Virus record (IMG/VR): IMGVR_UViG_3300023223_000589
Location: 1-50,978 of that record
Source of the DNA: a virus
Strand: one strand, 5' to 3'
DNA: 50,978 nt
The notes beneath the pieces are model-generated. The model saw only the letters and a list, made by a program, of their open reading frames with translations, searched no databases and was not told the DNA's origin. Shown here piece after piece: positions 15,790-25,409 of the stretch. The translations under genes and the position numbers were made by a program. The first letter of the stretch is position 1, and every line of letters begins with the position of its first letter.

Positions 15790-17052
15790 ATGAGTTATGA
15801 AGACAGGATAAAAAAAGCCCTTTATACAAGCGCCACCGGTAGAGTTATAGATTTTTCAGATGGATGGGATGAGGCGGAAGAAAGCTTTGATCATAGGGCT
15901 TCTGTGTTTAGATTTCCAAAAGTTGAAGGCGCTTTTGTGTCAAGTCAGGGCACCGGGGAAAGCCGTTTTCCAATTGAGATGTTTATCCACGGTGAAGATT
16001 ACGATATTGAAGCCGCTGAAGTTATGGAGATTTTAAAGGAAACTGGTAATGGAGTCTTAGAACATCCCATATACGGGAGAAAAACAGTACAACCTACAAA
16101 TGTAAAACGAAAAGACAACCCGACAACCAACGGCGGACAGGCAATAATATCTGTTTTGTTTATAGAAAGCACACCTTTATCATTCCCAGGCACTGAAGAA
16201 GATATTAAAAAAAGGCTGGAAGAGTTACAAAATAGTTTCGATGACGTGACCCCCTCAGAATATGCCCTGCAAAGGCGTGACGATTCAGCCTTAGACTCAT
16301 CAAATATACAGGCCCGGTTTGATACGGCTTTAACATCTATCAATGATTTCATGGCCCCGGTAGCTGAGTTAAGCGATACTGTGAATGCTCAATTCAATGC
16401 CATTAGTTTAAGTATTAATAATGGGCTTACTACTTTGGTTGGCAAGCCCCTTGTTTTGGCCTCCCAATTCATAGCCTTAATAAAAACGCCTGGTAGGGTA
16501 GCCCAATCACTCGATTTAAGGATACTTGGATACACGGGATTGGCCCAAAGCTTAAGGGAACGGGCCACAATAACAAGTATCAGCAACGACTCAAGAAACA
16601 GCCTATTGGAAAATAGTTTTCTATTAGCCTCCACCGTGGCAGCGTTGGCCGAAACTTTACTATTGGAAAACTTCTTTACGAAATCAGAAGCTTTAACAGC
16701 GGCCAATTCTTTAATACTATTACACAATACGAATAGAGACTTCCTTGAAACTGAGCAAACAAAATTTGAAGGGTCACCGCTGGAACTACTTTTATATGGT
16801 GATAGTCAGAACACAAAAACGCTAAATGAAATCGTACAAATAACAGCTTCAAAACTTGCTGACCTATCTTTTAATTTAAGGCAAGAAAGAGTATTTACAA
16901 CCGCTTCAGATAGAACGATTATAGATTTAACTTTTGAGCTTTACGGCGATATCACTCTAGAAAATATTGATCTATTAATAAGTTCTAATAATTTGACAGG
17001 TAATGAAATTATTTTGATACCGAGAAATAGAGAAATTATTTACTATGTCTAA
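15790..17052 (+). CDS. DNA circularisation / baseplate protein N (Mu gp43-like)
   Basis: 420 aa. The N-terminal about 150 residues match the DNA circularisation protein N domain: RASVFRFPKVEGAFVSSQG, FPIEMFIHGEDYD, then LEHPIYGRKTVQPT and a proline-containing F-I-E-S-T-P-L motif. The C-terminal part is helical. In Mu the homologue is a tail/baseplate component near the tape measure; the historical DNA-circularisation name refers to the family. It overlaps the next gene by 8 bp. Confidence 0.85.
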   Translation: MSYEDRIKKALYTSATGRVIDFSDGWDEAEESFDHRASVFRFPKVEGAFVSSQGTGESRFPIEMFIHGEDYDIEAAEVMEILKETGNGVLEHPIYGRKTVQPTNVKRKDNPTTNGGQAIISVLFIESTPLSFPGTEEDIKKRLEELQNSFDDVTPSEYALQRRDDSALDSSNIQARFDTALTSINDFMAPVAELSDTVNAQFNAISLSINNGLTTLVGKPLVLASQFIALIKTPGRVAQSLDLRILGYTGLAQSLRERATITSISNDSRNSLLENSFLLASTVAALAETLLLENFFTKSEALTAANSLILLHNTNRDFLETEQTKFEGSPLELLLYGDSQNTKTLNEIVQITASKLADLSFNLRQERVFTTASDRTIIDLTFELYGDITLENIDLLISSNNLTGNEIILIPRNREIIYYV

Positions 17053-18304
17053 GAGAAGGGTCTACACCGTAGTACAAGGCGACACCGTAGAAGATTTGGC
17101 GGCTAGATTTTACGGCGTACCTTCACTGTATCCAAAGATAGTCGAGGCTAACCCGTTCATTGCAGGGCGTGAGGGAAGTGAAATATTTGAAAGTGAAGTT
17201 TTAACCATACCTGATATTTCAGAGACTGATGATCAAAGTGAGGATGACGGTACTGATGATGTGACTATTATAATTGATGAAGTAATATTCCCTAACTTTT
17301 CCGGCTTTAACTTAAAGCTTAGTATGGATAAAGTTGCGGATGAGTTTAATTTTTTTACTGTTTGGAATCCAGATAATCCAGAACTTAGAAAAACATTTGT
17401 ACCGTACAAATATAATAATGTTGAAGTTTTCATTGGTGGAAAATTAAAGCTAACTGGCAACTTAATAAATCTGGGGCCAGTATCAGAAACAAGTAGCAGA
17501 ACGCTTAACGTTAGCGGTTATAGTAAGTCAGGTATTTTGAATGATTGCAACGTGCCGGTTTCGGCCTATCCATTGGCCTTTAAATCTTTAACACTTATTG
17601 AGATTGCAAAGACCCTAACCCAGCCGTTTAATATAACCGTCACTGATGAAACCGCTGATAGTTTTGTTTTTGAAGAAGTTGATTTAAAGCCCACAGATCA
17701 AGTTTATAGTTTTTTGGCAAAGCTTTGTAAAAAGCGGGGCTCATTGTTGACCAGTTTGCCCAATGGAAATTTAGTTATCCAAAAATCGACCACGGAGAAA
17801 GCGACTATTTCCCTAGTTGAAGGTGCCCCCAATATTTTAGGGATGGCCGTTAATTATCAGGGGCAAAAGGGATTTACCAGTGTTTCAGGGCTATTAAAGG
17901 GAAAGGATACACCGGACCCGGCCACAGATGACAGCTTTACAGAGATAGATAATTTTATGGTAGATGTGTCAGAATCACGGCCCTTAGTTTTTGAGATTGA
18001 TGATATTGGTACGGGTACGCTTCAAGATGCCGTAAAGGCACAGTTAAGAAGGCTTTGGGCTGATCGCATTTCTTACACTGTTTCCATTGAGGGATGGCGT
18101 GATCAGAATGGCCGGTTATGGTCCGACAATACCCGTATAAACGTTGAATACCCTTCTATGATGATTTATAATATCACTGAATTTATCATTAGAGATGTGG
18201 AATTTACACAAGATGACTCAAAAAATATAGCTAAACTGACTTTGGTGCTACCTCAGTCTTATAGCAATGAACCATTAGAGGGGTTACCATGGCTGGAGCA
18301 ATAG
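17045..18304 (+). CDS. Baseplate hub protein (Mu gp44-like) with N-terminal LysM
   Basis: 419 aa. Residues about 6-55 form a LysM-type peptidoglycan-binding motif (YTVVQGDTVEDLAARFYG). The rest matches the gp44/P2 gpD hub: SRTLNVSGYSKSG, ITVTDETADSF, FLAKLCKKRGSLLTS and a C-terminal RDVEFTQDD segment. The hub anchors the spike. In many myoviruses the LysM part is a separate tail protein X; here it is fused. It overlaps both neighbours. Confidence 0.85.
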   Translation: MSKRRVYTVVQGDTVEDLAARFYGVPSLYPKIVEANPFIAGREGSEIFESEVLTIPDISETDDQSEDDGTDDVTIIIDEVIFPNFSGFNLKLSMDKVADEFNFFTVWNPDNPELRKTFVPYKYNNVEVFIGGKLKLTGNLINLGPVSETSSRTLNVSGYSKSGILNDCNVPVSAYPLAFKSLTLIEIAKTLTQPFNITVTDETADSFVFEEVDLKPTDQVYSFLAKLCKKRGSLLTSLPNGNLVIQKSTTEKATISLVEGAPNILGMAVNYQGQKGFTSVSGLLKGKDTPDPATDDSFTEIDNFMVDVSESRPLVFEIDDIGTGTLQDAVKAQLRRLWADRISYTVSIEGWRDQNGRLWSDNTRINVEYPSMMIYNITEFIIRDVEFTQDDSKNIAKLTLVLPQSYSNEPLEGLPWLEQ

Positions 18305-18831
18305 CAGAACTTGAATCAGTTGATGACGATGGAACCTTAAAGGCCCAGCTTATTAAGTCAATTTCGCACGTCCAAGAATTCACAAATTACAATAATTGGG
18401 GCATTGATTCAGTCCCAAAAATTGGAAGTAAAGTTTATTTACTGCCCTTGGGATCTCAAAATAACAAAATTGGCGTAGGTGTAAGACGGCCCGAAGCTCA
18501 AGCGGTATCAAAACCCGGGGAAACTAGGCTTTATTCTGATTTTGGATCTCAGGTTTATTTGAAGGATGATGGAACAACACAGCTTGACAACGATGGCGGC
18601 GCCAAGATCATACTACGTACAAACGGGAAAGTAGAAATTAACGGAAACTCTAAAAGTACGGTGAAATTTGAGGATTTAAAGGCGGTTTATGACGCTTTAG
18701 TTGTTCATATTGATAGCCACCTTCACCCTGATCCGGTATCGGGGTTTACTGGCGTTCCTACAGTGCCCACCCCGCCCGGGGCAAGCGATATAACCCCCTC
18801 TAAAAATGATACGGTGCTGCTCAATGGCTGA
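18289..18831 (+). CDS. Baseplate spike protein (Mu gp45 / P2 gpV-like)
   Basis: 180 aa with an N-terminal OB-like part (PKIGSKVYLLPLGS), a beta-helix stretch with GSQVYLKDDG and IILRTNGKVEING repeats, then HIDSHLHPD and a proline-rich end. This matches Mu gp45-type membrane-piercing spikes. Starts 16 bp before the hub gene ends and overlaps the next gene by the ATGGCTGA junction. Confidence 0.85.
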   Translation: MAGAIAELESVDDDGTLKAQLIKSISHVQEFTNYNNWGIDSVPKIGSKVYLLPLGSQNNKIGVGVRRPEAQAVSKPGETRLYSDFGSQVYLKDDGTTQLDNDGGAKIILRTNGKVEINGNSKSTVKFEDLKAVYDALVVHIDSHLHPDPVSGFTGVPTVPTPPGASDITPSKNDTVLLNG

Positions 18832-19276
18832 TATATTTGATGGTGATATAGGCCTTTTTAACAAGCAAACCCACGGGGAATTTTCGGTTGAGAACGGACA
18901 GCCCAAGATGGATCAAGGCCTAGAAACCGCAACTTTCATTTCTTTATATAGTGGTAAAACTAATGATTTTTGGGGGAATGAATTATCAGTTAATCCATCT
19001 TTTCACTACGGCGGCGAATATGAGTTGTTAGCTCAGCAATTAAATGCGACTCCAGAGAACGCCTTAAGGCTTATTGAGGCTATAAAAAATGACTTAAATT
19101 GGATGAAAGATGAACAGATAGCAAGTAATATAGTTGTTACGGCTGAAATAATCGGTGCAAAAACTATAAACTTTAGTATTGCCATTTTCCGGCCAAATGA
19201 AGAATCTGTTATTGTTGAGTTTGACAACAATTGGACAGGCCAATTTAGAAACCCAGCCCACGTAGGATTAGAATAA
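18824..19276 (+). CDS. Baseplate wedge protein (Mu gp46-like)
   Basis: 150 aa starting at ATG 18824, which overlaps the spike stop; the frame is open 18 bp further upstream. It has the N-terminal MADIFDGDIGL, ETATFISLYSG and a SFHYGGEYELLAQ helix, followed by LNWM and ISVSIFRP-like strands (IAIFRPNEES), typical of the gp46/GPW-like wedge family. It connects the hub to the baseplate J protein. Confidence 0.82.
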   Translation: MADIFDGDIGLFNKQTHGEFSVENGQPKMDQGLETATFISLYSGKTNDFWGNELSVNPSFHYGGEYELLAQQLNATPENALRLIEAIKNDLNWMKDEQIASNIVVTAEIIGAKTINFSIAIFRPNEESVIVEFDNNWTGQFRNPAHVGLE

Positions 19277-20388
19277 TGTCTTTAAACGAGCCAACAACAA
19301 AAGAGATATTTGAACAGATTATCAATAATATCGAAGCCACCCTAGGACAGACTATACCTATTTTGCCAAAAGCGGCTTTTCGGGTGTTGTCTTCTGCCAT
19401 TGCTGGCGTGTTTACTATCCTGTATAAGTTCGCATCTTGGCAATTTTTACAGATTTTCCCCTCTACCGCCGATGAAGAATCCCTTGAAAGATGGGGTGAA
19501 TTAGTTGGTATTATTAGAACCCCTGCAGTTCAGGCTAGGATTGAAATACTGTGTACCGGTACAGATGGAAGTGAAGTCTTAACGGGAACAAGAATTATTG
19601 ACAATATAAGCGGGGTTGTTTATTTGGTTGATTCTGATGTAACCATAGCCGGCGGAGTGGGAACTACAACAATGATAGCCACCGTAGGCGGGTCAATAGG
19701 AAACGTTTCGAACGGAACCTTATTATCATTTGTAACCCCGTTACCTGGAATTGACAATAAATGTACTGTTAACAATACGATTGATGCGGGAATTGATAAA
19801 GAAAGCGTGGATATTTACAGAGGCCGGGTGGTTGATCGGTTTAGAAAAGTTCCTCAAGGCGGCGCATTTGCTGATTATGAGGCCTGGGCGGTTGAGGTTG
19901 CAGATATCATTAACGCCTACCCTTACAGCGGTGACGTGGAAGGCACTGTTGAAGTCTTTTCAGAGAGTGGGACAGAAGTAGATGGCATACCCAACCCAAC
20001 CCAATTACAAGCCGTCTTAGACAGCATTAATTTACCAGATAGAAGGCCGGTAACAGCCGAAGTTTTCAGCCTTCCGATTATCAGGGTTGCTTTTGATGTG
20101 ACAATATTTGGATTAGATCCCGACAATGCGGAAGCTAAAGATTTGATATCGACCAGGCTAACACAATTCTTTTTGTCAAAAGAGCCGTTTATTGATGGGC
20201 TCAGTAATATAAATAATAGTGTTATATCTCAGTCAGAAATAACCGGTGTTATAAGCGCAGCCCTACAAACTACAGAGTCAGATATCGATAGCGCTGTGTT
20301 TGAGGTTGAGGGAACTGGTGACACTTTAATTAGATATAATTTGGGCCAAGGTGAAAAAGCGAAACTTGCAAACATAGTTTACGCTTAA
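19276..20388 (+). CDS. Baseplate J-like protein (Mu gp47)
   Basis: 370 aa. It has LERWGELVGIIR and the central VTIAGGVGTTTMIATVGGS, TLLSFVTPLPGIDN and RVVDRFRKVPQGGAFADYEAWA motifs of the baseplate J family, then PYSGDVEGTVEVF. The protein forms the wedge ring around the hub and triggers sheath contraction. Starts inside the gp46 stop (TAATG). Confidence 0.92.
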   Translation: MSLNEPTTKEIFEQIINNIEATLGQTIPILPKAAFRVLSSAIAGVFTILYKFASWQFLQIFPSTADEESLERWGELVGIIRTPAVQARIEILCTGTDGSEVLTGTRIIDNISGVVYLVDSDVTIAGGVGTTTMIATVGGSIGNVSNGTLLSFVTPLPGIDNKCTVNNTIDAGIDKESVDIYRGRVVDRFRKVPQGGAFADYEAWAVEVADIINAYPYSGDVEGTVEVFSESGTEVDGIPNPTQLQAVLDSINLPDRRPVTAEVFSLPIIRVAFDVTIFGLDPDNAEAKDLISTRLTQFFLSKEPFIDGLSNINNSVISQSEITGVISAALQTTESDIDSAVFEVEGTGDTLIRYNLGQGEKAKLANIVYA

Positions 20389-20403
20389 TAGGAGAAGAAT
20401 AAA

Positions 20404-22419
20404 ATGAGCGCATTAAATCCAGCACAAGCCGCCCTTAAAGTAGTTTACTGTTATGACCCGGGTACGGGTGTAGCTGAGACAAAAGGTGGTGTTGCTTGGA
20501 AGTTGGGTAATGATACCACCGGTGACGGTCGCTCTGGTGATGTTGCGGGGGCACCTTATGCGACACTTGATCAAGCGCTTCAAGAAATTAGGACTTTTGA
20601 AGGTCAGGAATTAACCACTCAAGATTGGGAAATCCGAATGGTTACCGATGATGACGAAACAAGCACTTACGGAACGGTAGATTATTCAGGTGACGCAAAC
20701 CATCCTTCAACAGATAGTTTCAATCTTATTTTTAGTGGCTGGTTAAAAGCGTGGGGTGACCCTGTTTTTGCAGATTTCAGCGGTAAGTGGGCAAGTACTT
20801 CTGAATTTTCTAGATTTGGGTTTTTTAAAAGGGCTTCAGGTACAAACGTTCACGGCCCCAAAAGAATGACTTGGAAAGGTATTAATTTTACAAATACTTC
20901 CACTAGTAGTTTTGATGTTGCGATTGTCACCTCTACAACCACCGGATCATATATTCGAATGAGGGGCTGTGAGCATAACGGGACTAGTTCAAAAGCTGGG
21001 ATGGTTTCTATAGCATCTGGCTCATTTACAGATATAAGCTATACCGGCTGTCTGTTTTTTAATCAAGAGCTTGATGTAAGGATTATGGGGAATACGGCGG
21101 CGGGTAATTATAGCATTGGTATTATAAATTGTTATTTTCACGCAACGTCTAAATCACCTTTACAATTTCAAGACGATAACGGCATCTTTAAAAAATATTT
21201 TAATACAATATCATCTTTATTTAATCTAGACGGAGCCGTTGTAGCTTATGAAAACTTTTCTCCCTTCGACGCTAAAACCAGAACTCAAAGGGATAATAAC
21301 CGTTATTGGATTCAGGGATTGGCTAATTTTGCAAAGTGGCATTCCGGCATTACTACCGCCGCCTTTGCTCCCGCAGGAAGTCAGGACGTATTTGCAAGCT
21401 CTGGTGATCCTGATTTTGTATCAGCATCAGACCCGACCTTAAACGATTCTTCGCCTATCATAGATAAAGGGGCGGTCCCTACAGACCTTAATGATTTTCA
21501 TTCAGACGACCCCACATTAAACAATTTTGATTCAGTAGATGCTTTAAATTTTCCATGGGGAGATGTTCTAGACGGTGCTATAGACGTTGCTAATTTAAAT
21601 GGCTTATTTTCACAAAGGGGCGTTGGCCCAATTCAAAACAGTCTTGGTATGGTTCAACCCATTGCGCCTATCGCAAGCCCAAAAAATATCATTGTCTTTA
21701 GCCCTGTTTATTTGGCCGCTAAGGTCACAGACGACCCTGATGCAACTGGAACATGTCAGCCAAGATTTGTCCAAGCTGATGACATTACACTTTCTACCGG
21801 TGTAACCACTAAAGACGCATGGCCTCTAAATATCACAAGTAGTGATAATAGAATTGATTTCAAAGAGGATGCGGGCGGGGAGTTGAACGCCACAATTTCC
21901 ACTGGGATAAAAAATACAGTTGATCTTTTAGCTGACATAACAACAGCTTTAGAAGCCGCCGGCGCTGGAACGTATAGCGTAATATACAACACTGGTACAA
22001 ATAAAATTGAAATATCAGTTTCAGGCGGAGCTACTACAGTTCAAATTCTTTGGAACACTGGAACCAATGCGGCCAATGCGGCTTTGAAATGGACAGGGTT
22101 TAGAGATGTTGATACCGCTGACCAGGCTAGTCACATTGCCGATGATCCAACACTACAAAATTTTTATGATTCTAATCTGGATTATGAATTTTCAACTGAT
22201 TACGACGGCGTTTCTGACCCGGGCGTTGATGGCACTTGGAACCCTTTGGGAACCGGTGACCCTTCAGATTCAGGAGTTGAAGGCACTGACGGCGTAGATG
22301 CTGAAGGTGTTGATAGATGGGTTAGAACGGATTTAAACACAGTTGCGCCAATGGCAGATAAATTTCATGCCGTTCAATTTTCAAGTGGAAATAAAAAAAG
22401 TGCACTAGTAGCCCCTTAA
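20404..22419 (+). CDS. Tail fibre/spike protein with beta-helix
   Basis: 671 aa. Residues about 20-330 have the pattern of a right-handed parallel beta-helix (TWKGINFTN, YIRMRGCEHN, ISYTGCLFFNQ, IINCYFHAT), followed by DPDFVSASDPTLNDSSPIID, a common closing motif of pectate-lyase-like helices. Residues about 455-575 carry a second domain (NRIDFKEDAG, TYSVIYNTGTNKIEIS, ILWNTGTNAANAALKWTGF) seen in several phage surface proteins. Probably a receptor-binding or glycan-degrading spike. AGGAG precedes the ATG. Confidence 0.72.
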   Translation: MSALNPAQAALKVVYCYDPGTGVAETKGGVAWKLGNDTTGDGRSGDVAGAPYATLDQALQEIRTFEGQELTTQDWEIRMVTDDDETSTYGTVDYSGDANHPSTDSFNLIFSGWLKAWGDPVFADFSGKWASTSEFSRFGFFKRASGTNVHGPKRMTWKGINFTNTSTSSFDVAIVTSTTTGSYIRMRGCEHNGTSSKAGMVSIASGSFTDISYTGCLFFNQELDVRIMGNTAAGNYSIGIINCYFHATSKSPLQFQDDNGIFKKYFNTISSLFNLDGAVVAYENFSPFDAKTRTQRDNNRYWIQGLANFAKWHSGITTAAFAPAGSQDVFASSGDPDFVSASDPTLNDSSPIIDKGAVPTDLNDFHSDDPTLNNFDSVDALNFPWGDVLDGAIDVANLNGLFSQRGVGPIQNSLGMVQPIAPIASPKNIIVFSPVYLAAKVTDDPDATGTCQPRFVQADDITLSTGVTTKDAWPLNITSSDNRIDFKEDAGGELNATISTGIKNTVDLLADITTALEAAGAGTYSVIYNTGTNKIEISVSGGATTVQILWNTGTNAANAALKWTGFRDVDTADQASHIADDPTLQNFYDSNLDYEFSTDYDGVSDPGVDGTWNPLGTGDPSDSGVEGTDGVDAEGVDRWVRTDLNTVAPMADKFHAVQFSSGNKKSALVAP

Positions 22420-22420
22420 T

Positions 22421-23617
22421 ATGGCTAATTTTTTAACTATAAGAAAGTTTTCCGATCCAGTTCCTTCAAAGTTTCATATGGAGGATACCCACTTTCACAA
22501 TAATAGAAAGTACTCTGATCCAGCCCCTTCAAAATTTCACATGGAAGACACATATTTTCATAATAGAAGAAAGTTTTCTGACCTTCCTTTAGGTGAAAGC
22601 TTTATTGTCAATCTTCCCCCGGTAGTTGATAATCCAATTCCTGATCAATCGGTTTCTGAAGGCATGGTATACGGGTTTATAATCCCTTCAAATACTTTTA
22701 GTGACCCAGACGGCGACGATTTGATTCTAACAGCCACCCTCGGCGATGATTCACCGTTGCCCCCATGGCTTTCTTTCAGCTCCATTACAGAGAGATTTAC
22801 AGGCGTTCCATCAAGTGATGATATTGGCGTGATAGACTTAAAGATAACCGCAACGGACATACTTTTTAATAGTGTTTCAGACACCTATCAATTGACAATT
22901 CTGGAAGATATTTTTGCGAAAACCAGAGATTTCAGCTCAGTATTTAGAACCCTGTTACCAAGGGGCCGAGCTTGGCACACTGATTTAAGTATTGATTTCA
23001 AGGCTGTTATCGAAGGTATTGTTAGAAGCGCTGCAACTTTGAGAAATAAATTTATTGAAGTTTATGAGGATGTTTTCCCAGATTCAACCGATTGTTTAGA
23101 GCTTTGGGAACAACAATTTTTAATAGATCCGACAGGCCTAACTGAACAGGAGCGAAGAGATAATTTAGCTACCAGGTGGTCAGCCCAAGGGGGTCAATCA
23201 CCCTCATATATTGAAAGCGTATTGTTGACATTGGGATTAACGGCCAAGGTTTATGAGAATTTTAATAGGGATGATCCTACAACTTTTTTGGTTGGTGGTG
23301 ATTCTGAAATTCTCACAAATGGAGATATAATTTTTGAGGAAAGAATATACGTAAACACTTGCGGTGATCCTGAAACGACTTGTAACGATGATAATACTGT
23401 GACCGCCGGCGAATACTCAGGATTCATAACCACAGAAAAACTATATTCGGTGAGTCCATTTAGTGAAAAGTATATTTTTTACTTTATAATCGCTGATCCC
23501 GCTGGCGTAAGCGTTCCTTTGGATGTGCCCGCCGCCTTAGAAAAACAATTCAAGACCGCTGTTTTAAGGATTAAACCAGTTCACACACGGGCCGTTTTGA
23601 ATGTAAATTATGTATAA
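22421..23617 (+). CDS. Baseplate/tail protein gp48-like with Ig-like domain and N-terminal repeats
   Basis: 398 aa. Residues 8-49 are two 21-aa repeats (RKFSDPVPSKFHMEDT type) plus a third partial copy (63-bp units at 22442-22504 and 22505-22567). Residues 68-161 are a cadherin-like Ig domain (IPDQSVSEG, FSDPDGDDLIL, PPWLSF, GVPSSDDIGVIDLKITATD). Residues 165-398 match Mu gp48 / YmfQ (DUF2313) tail proteins: LLPRGRAWHTD, LELWEQQFLIDPTGLT, RWSAQGGQSPSYIESVL. In Mu the protein lacks the first 160 residues. Role: outer baseplate, fibre attachment. Confidence 0.8.
   Translation: MANFLTIRKFSDPVPSKFHMEDTHFHNNRKYSDPAPSKFHMEDTYFHNRRKFSDLPLGESFIVNLPPVVDNPIPDQSVSEGMVYGFIIPSNTFSDPDGDDLILTATLGDDSPLPPWLSFSSITERFTGVPSSDDIGVIDLKITATDILFNSVSDTYQLTILEDIFAKTRDFSSVFRTLLPRGRAWHTDLSIDFKAVIEGIVRSAATLRNKFIEVYEDVFPDSTDCLELWEQQFLIDPTGLTEQERRDNLATRWSAQGGQSPSYIESVLLTLGLTAKVYENFNRDDPTTFLVGGDSEILTNGDIIFEERIYVNTCGDPETTCNDDNTVTAGEYSGFITTEKLYSVSPFSEKYIFYFIIADPAGVSVPLDVPAALEKQFKTAVLRIKPVHTRAVLNVNYV
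22442..22576 (+). repeat. 63-bp tandem repeat, two full units and a partial
   Basis: Two adjacent 63-bp units (22442-22504, 22505-22567) and the start of a third encode the 21-aa repeats of the gp48-like protein. The units differ at scattered third positions and a few codons, so the duplication is not recent. Histidine, proline and aromatic residues repeat at fixed places. Confidence 0.85.
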
Positions 23618-23636
23618 TATGCAAGAGGTTTAGAAA

Positions 23637-24647
23637 ATGCTTAATATAGCCAATGACATTATAAACACGAACCCGGGTAGCGGAAATACACCGTTTGGTA
23701 GCTTTAAAAATGATGCGGTTCCAGGTGACAATAGTGGTAGTCCATTGATTGAAAAGTGGCCCAATGACATTTATTATGCGCTTTTAGCCGTTTTAAACCG
23801 GGCCAGCATTACACCAAGCGGAGTAAAAGAAAATACTGTAACGAGTCAGTTTTTAAATGCTTTGCTTGACGTTATTGGCCAAGAAAATCCATCTAACTTT
23901 CTAAGACCCAGGCCTAGAGATACCGCTGATAATAGGATTTTTCTATCTAGAGGCGTTACAAGAGATCCAAATGATACCATTGGTGAGCCGGTTATTATCG
24001 CTGAAGATTCTACAGCCGCCATTACTCACACAGCCGTAACCATTAACGGTGAAAAGCGCTATGACCGTTATGTTCACGATAAAATAGGAAATGTTACAAA
24101 AATAATAGGTACTCAAGCCGTATCACCGGTAAAACCCGCCTTTGTAGAAGGTGAAAATCCCATTTGTAGCGTTCTTATTAAGACGTTTGGCGCCACTCCA
24201 GTAATAGATAACACACAAGATATCATTGAAGATGAAAGGGTTCAAAACCTACTACCTTTCTTAAATATCCCAAGCGTTTCCGGTGACATAATACTTTCTG
24301 GAAGTACCACGGATTTAGGGGCCATTGATTTTAACTTTGGAGCCCCCGGGGTTTCCTTCTCAGTCTTAAAATCATCCGCTGGGGTTTATGAATACACCTT
24401 AACCGGAGCCGGTGCGTTTACAAAAATACTTGTCTTAACATCGTTGGTAGATCATGGAAACGCCCGGGCCGCTGCTGCTAAAGGCGTTACGGATATAAAT
24501 TTAGACACGGGAAAAGGTACGACCACAGGTTTCAGGATTAGAACTTATCAATTAACTGACCAATCAGGCGGAACTCTGATAGGTGAGCCAGGAGCCAGGG
24601 ATACCCCTACAGATTTTGCCCATCAATTTATTGTGATTGGATTGTAA
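23637..24647 (+). CDS. Tail fibre-like protein
   Basis: 336 aa. The N-terminal region (EKWPNDIYYALLAVLNRASITPSG, residues about 41-64, then FLNALLDVIG) resembles N-termini of phage fibre proteins that bind the baseplate. The central part is polar and beta-rich. The C-terminus (GFRIRTYQLTDQSG) resembles fibre tip sequences. It follows the gp48-like gene, where first fibres are encoded. Host-recognition role inferred. Confidence 0.6.
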   Translation: MLNIANDIINTNPGSGNTPFGSFKNDAVPGDNSGSPLIEKWPNDIYYALLAVLNRASITPSGVKENTVTSQFLNALLDVIGQENPSNFLRPRPRDTADNRIFLSRGVTRDPNDTIGEPVIIAEDSTAAITHTAVTINGEKRYDRYVHDKIGNVTKIIGTQAVSPVKPAFVEGENPICSVLIKTFGATPVIDNTQDIIEDERVQNLLPFLNIPSVSGDIILSGSTTDLGAIDFNFGAPGVSFSVLKSSAGVYEYTLTGAGAFTKILVLTSLVDHGNARAAAAKGVTDINLDTGKGTTTGFRIRTYQLTDQSGGTLIGEPGARDTPTDFAHQFIVIGL

Positions 24648-24648
24648 T

Positions 24649-25035
24649 ATGAAACAATATTTTAGATTATCAGACAAGGATACAATTCAAACGCCAAGAG
24701 AACTTAGTAATAAAACTTTGGGACTTGATAAATCATGGGGAGAGGGTTTATATGTCCAAGTCGATTTAGAAGATGGCTTTGGCCCTAATTGTTATAAAGA
24801 CAAATTAGAGGATGGGGAAGCTGTCATTGACACAGGCAAAGTTTCGAAAATGGTAGATGAAAAAAAACAAAAAATAGGCAGGGAAAAAAAGTCTGCTTTA
24901 CGTGTTAAAAAAATGATTGCTATAAGAAATTCAATTGATGCAAATAAATCAGTTGACGAACTTACAGCAATTGAGAGAAAAGTCGCTTATGGTGTTGGTG
25001 GTGCTCCGACAGATAGTGAACTGGGAATATCTTAA
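24649..25035 (+). CDS. Possible fibre assembly or virion protein, 128 aa
   Basis: Start chosen at ATG 24649, just after the fibre stop. The N-terminus (MKQYFRLSDKD) resembles many small phage tail-region proteins, and the C-terminal half is a charged helix with RVKKMIAIRNSIDA and GVGGAPTDSEL. It lies where fibre assembly chaperones are usually found, but I see no clear family match. Confidence 0.45.
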   Translation: MKQYFRLSDKDTIQTPRELSNKTLGLDKSWGEGLYVQVDLEDGFGPNCYKDKLEDGEAVIDTGKVSKMVDEKKQKIGREKKSALRVKKMIAIRNSIDANKSVDELTAIERKVAYGVGGAPTDSELGIS

Positions 25036-25051
25036 AACAGGGTAGGGTAAA

Positions 25052-25387
25052 ATGGATATGAGTATGCAGAATTATTTTTTAGCTATGGACCTGAAGACCA
25101 CAGATTATTTTCTATTTGTAGCCGGGGCCTATTTTGTCATTAAAGAGCTTATAAAATTACTTGGAAAGAAGAATAAAGATGATTCGGCCCAGGTCATTCG
25201 TGTTACAGATGAAGCAGAATTGCAATATCGGCAAAGTATGATGGTCCAACACGATAAAATCGTACAGTGTTTACAGGGAATGACGGTTTCTCTCGCAGAA
25301 ATTTCTCTAGTTTCCAATAGCACTAATGATAAATGTGAAAATATCAAAGAAAATGTAAGCATCGTTATAGATAGAACTAAAGATTAA
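25052..25387 (+). CDS. Small membrane protein, holin/antiholin candidate
   Basis: 111 aa with one membrane segment (YFLFVAGAYFVIKELIKLLG, residues about 19-38) then a charged, coiled-coil-like tail. It sits between the fibre genes and another one-segment protein, a common lysis-cassette layout. The topology fits small holins, or a one-segment structural membrane protein. An AGGGTAGGG element precedes the start. Confidence 0.5.
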   Translation: MDMSMQNYFLAMDLKTTDYFLFVAGAYFVIKELIKLLGKKNKDDSAQVIRVTDEAELQYRQSMMVQHDKIVQCLQGMTVSLAEISLVSNSTNDKCENIKENVSIVIDRTKD

Positions 25388-25409
25388 ACATTTCTAAAGG
25401 AGAAGAAAT

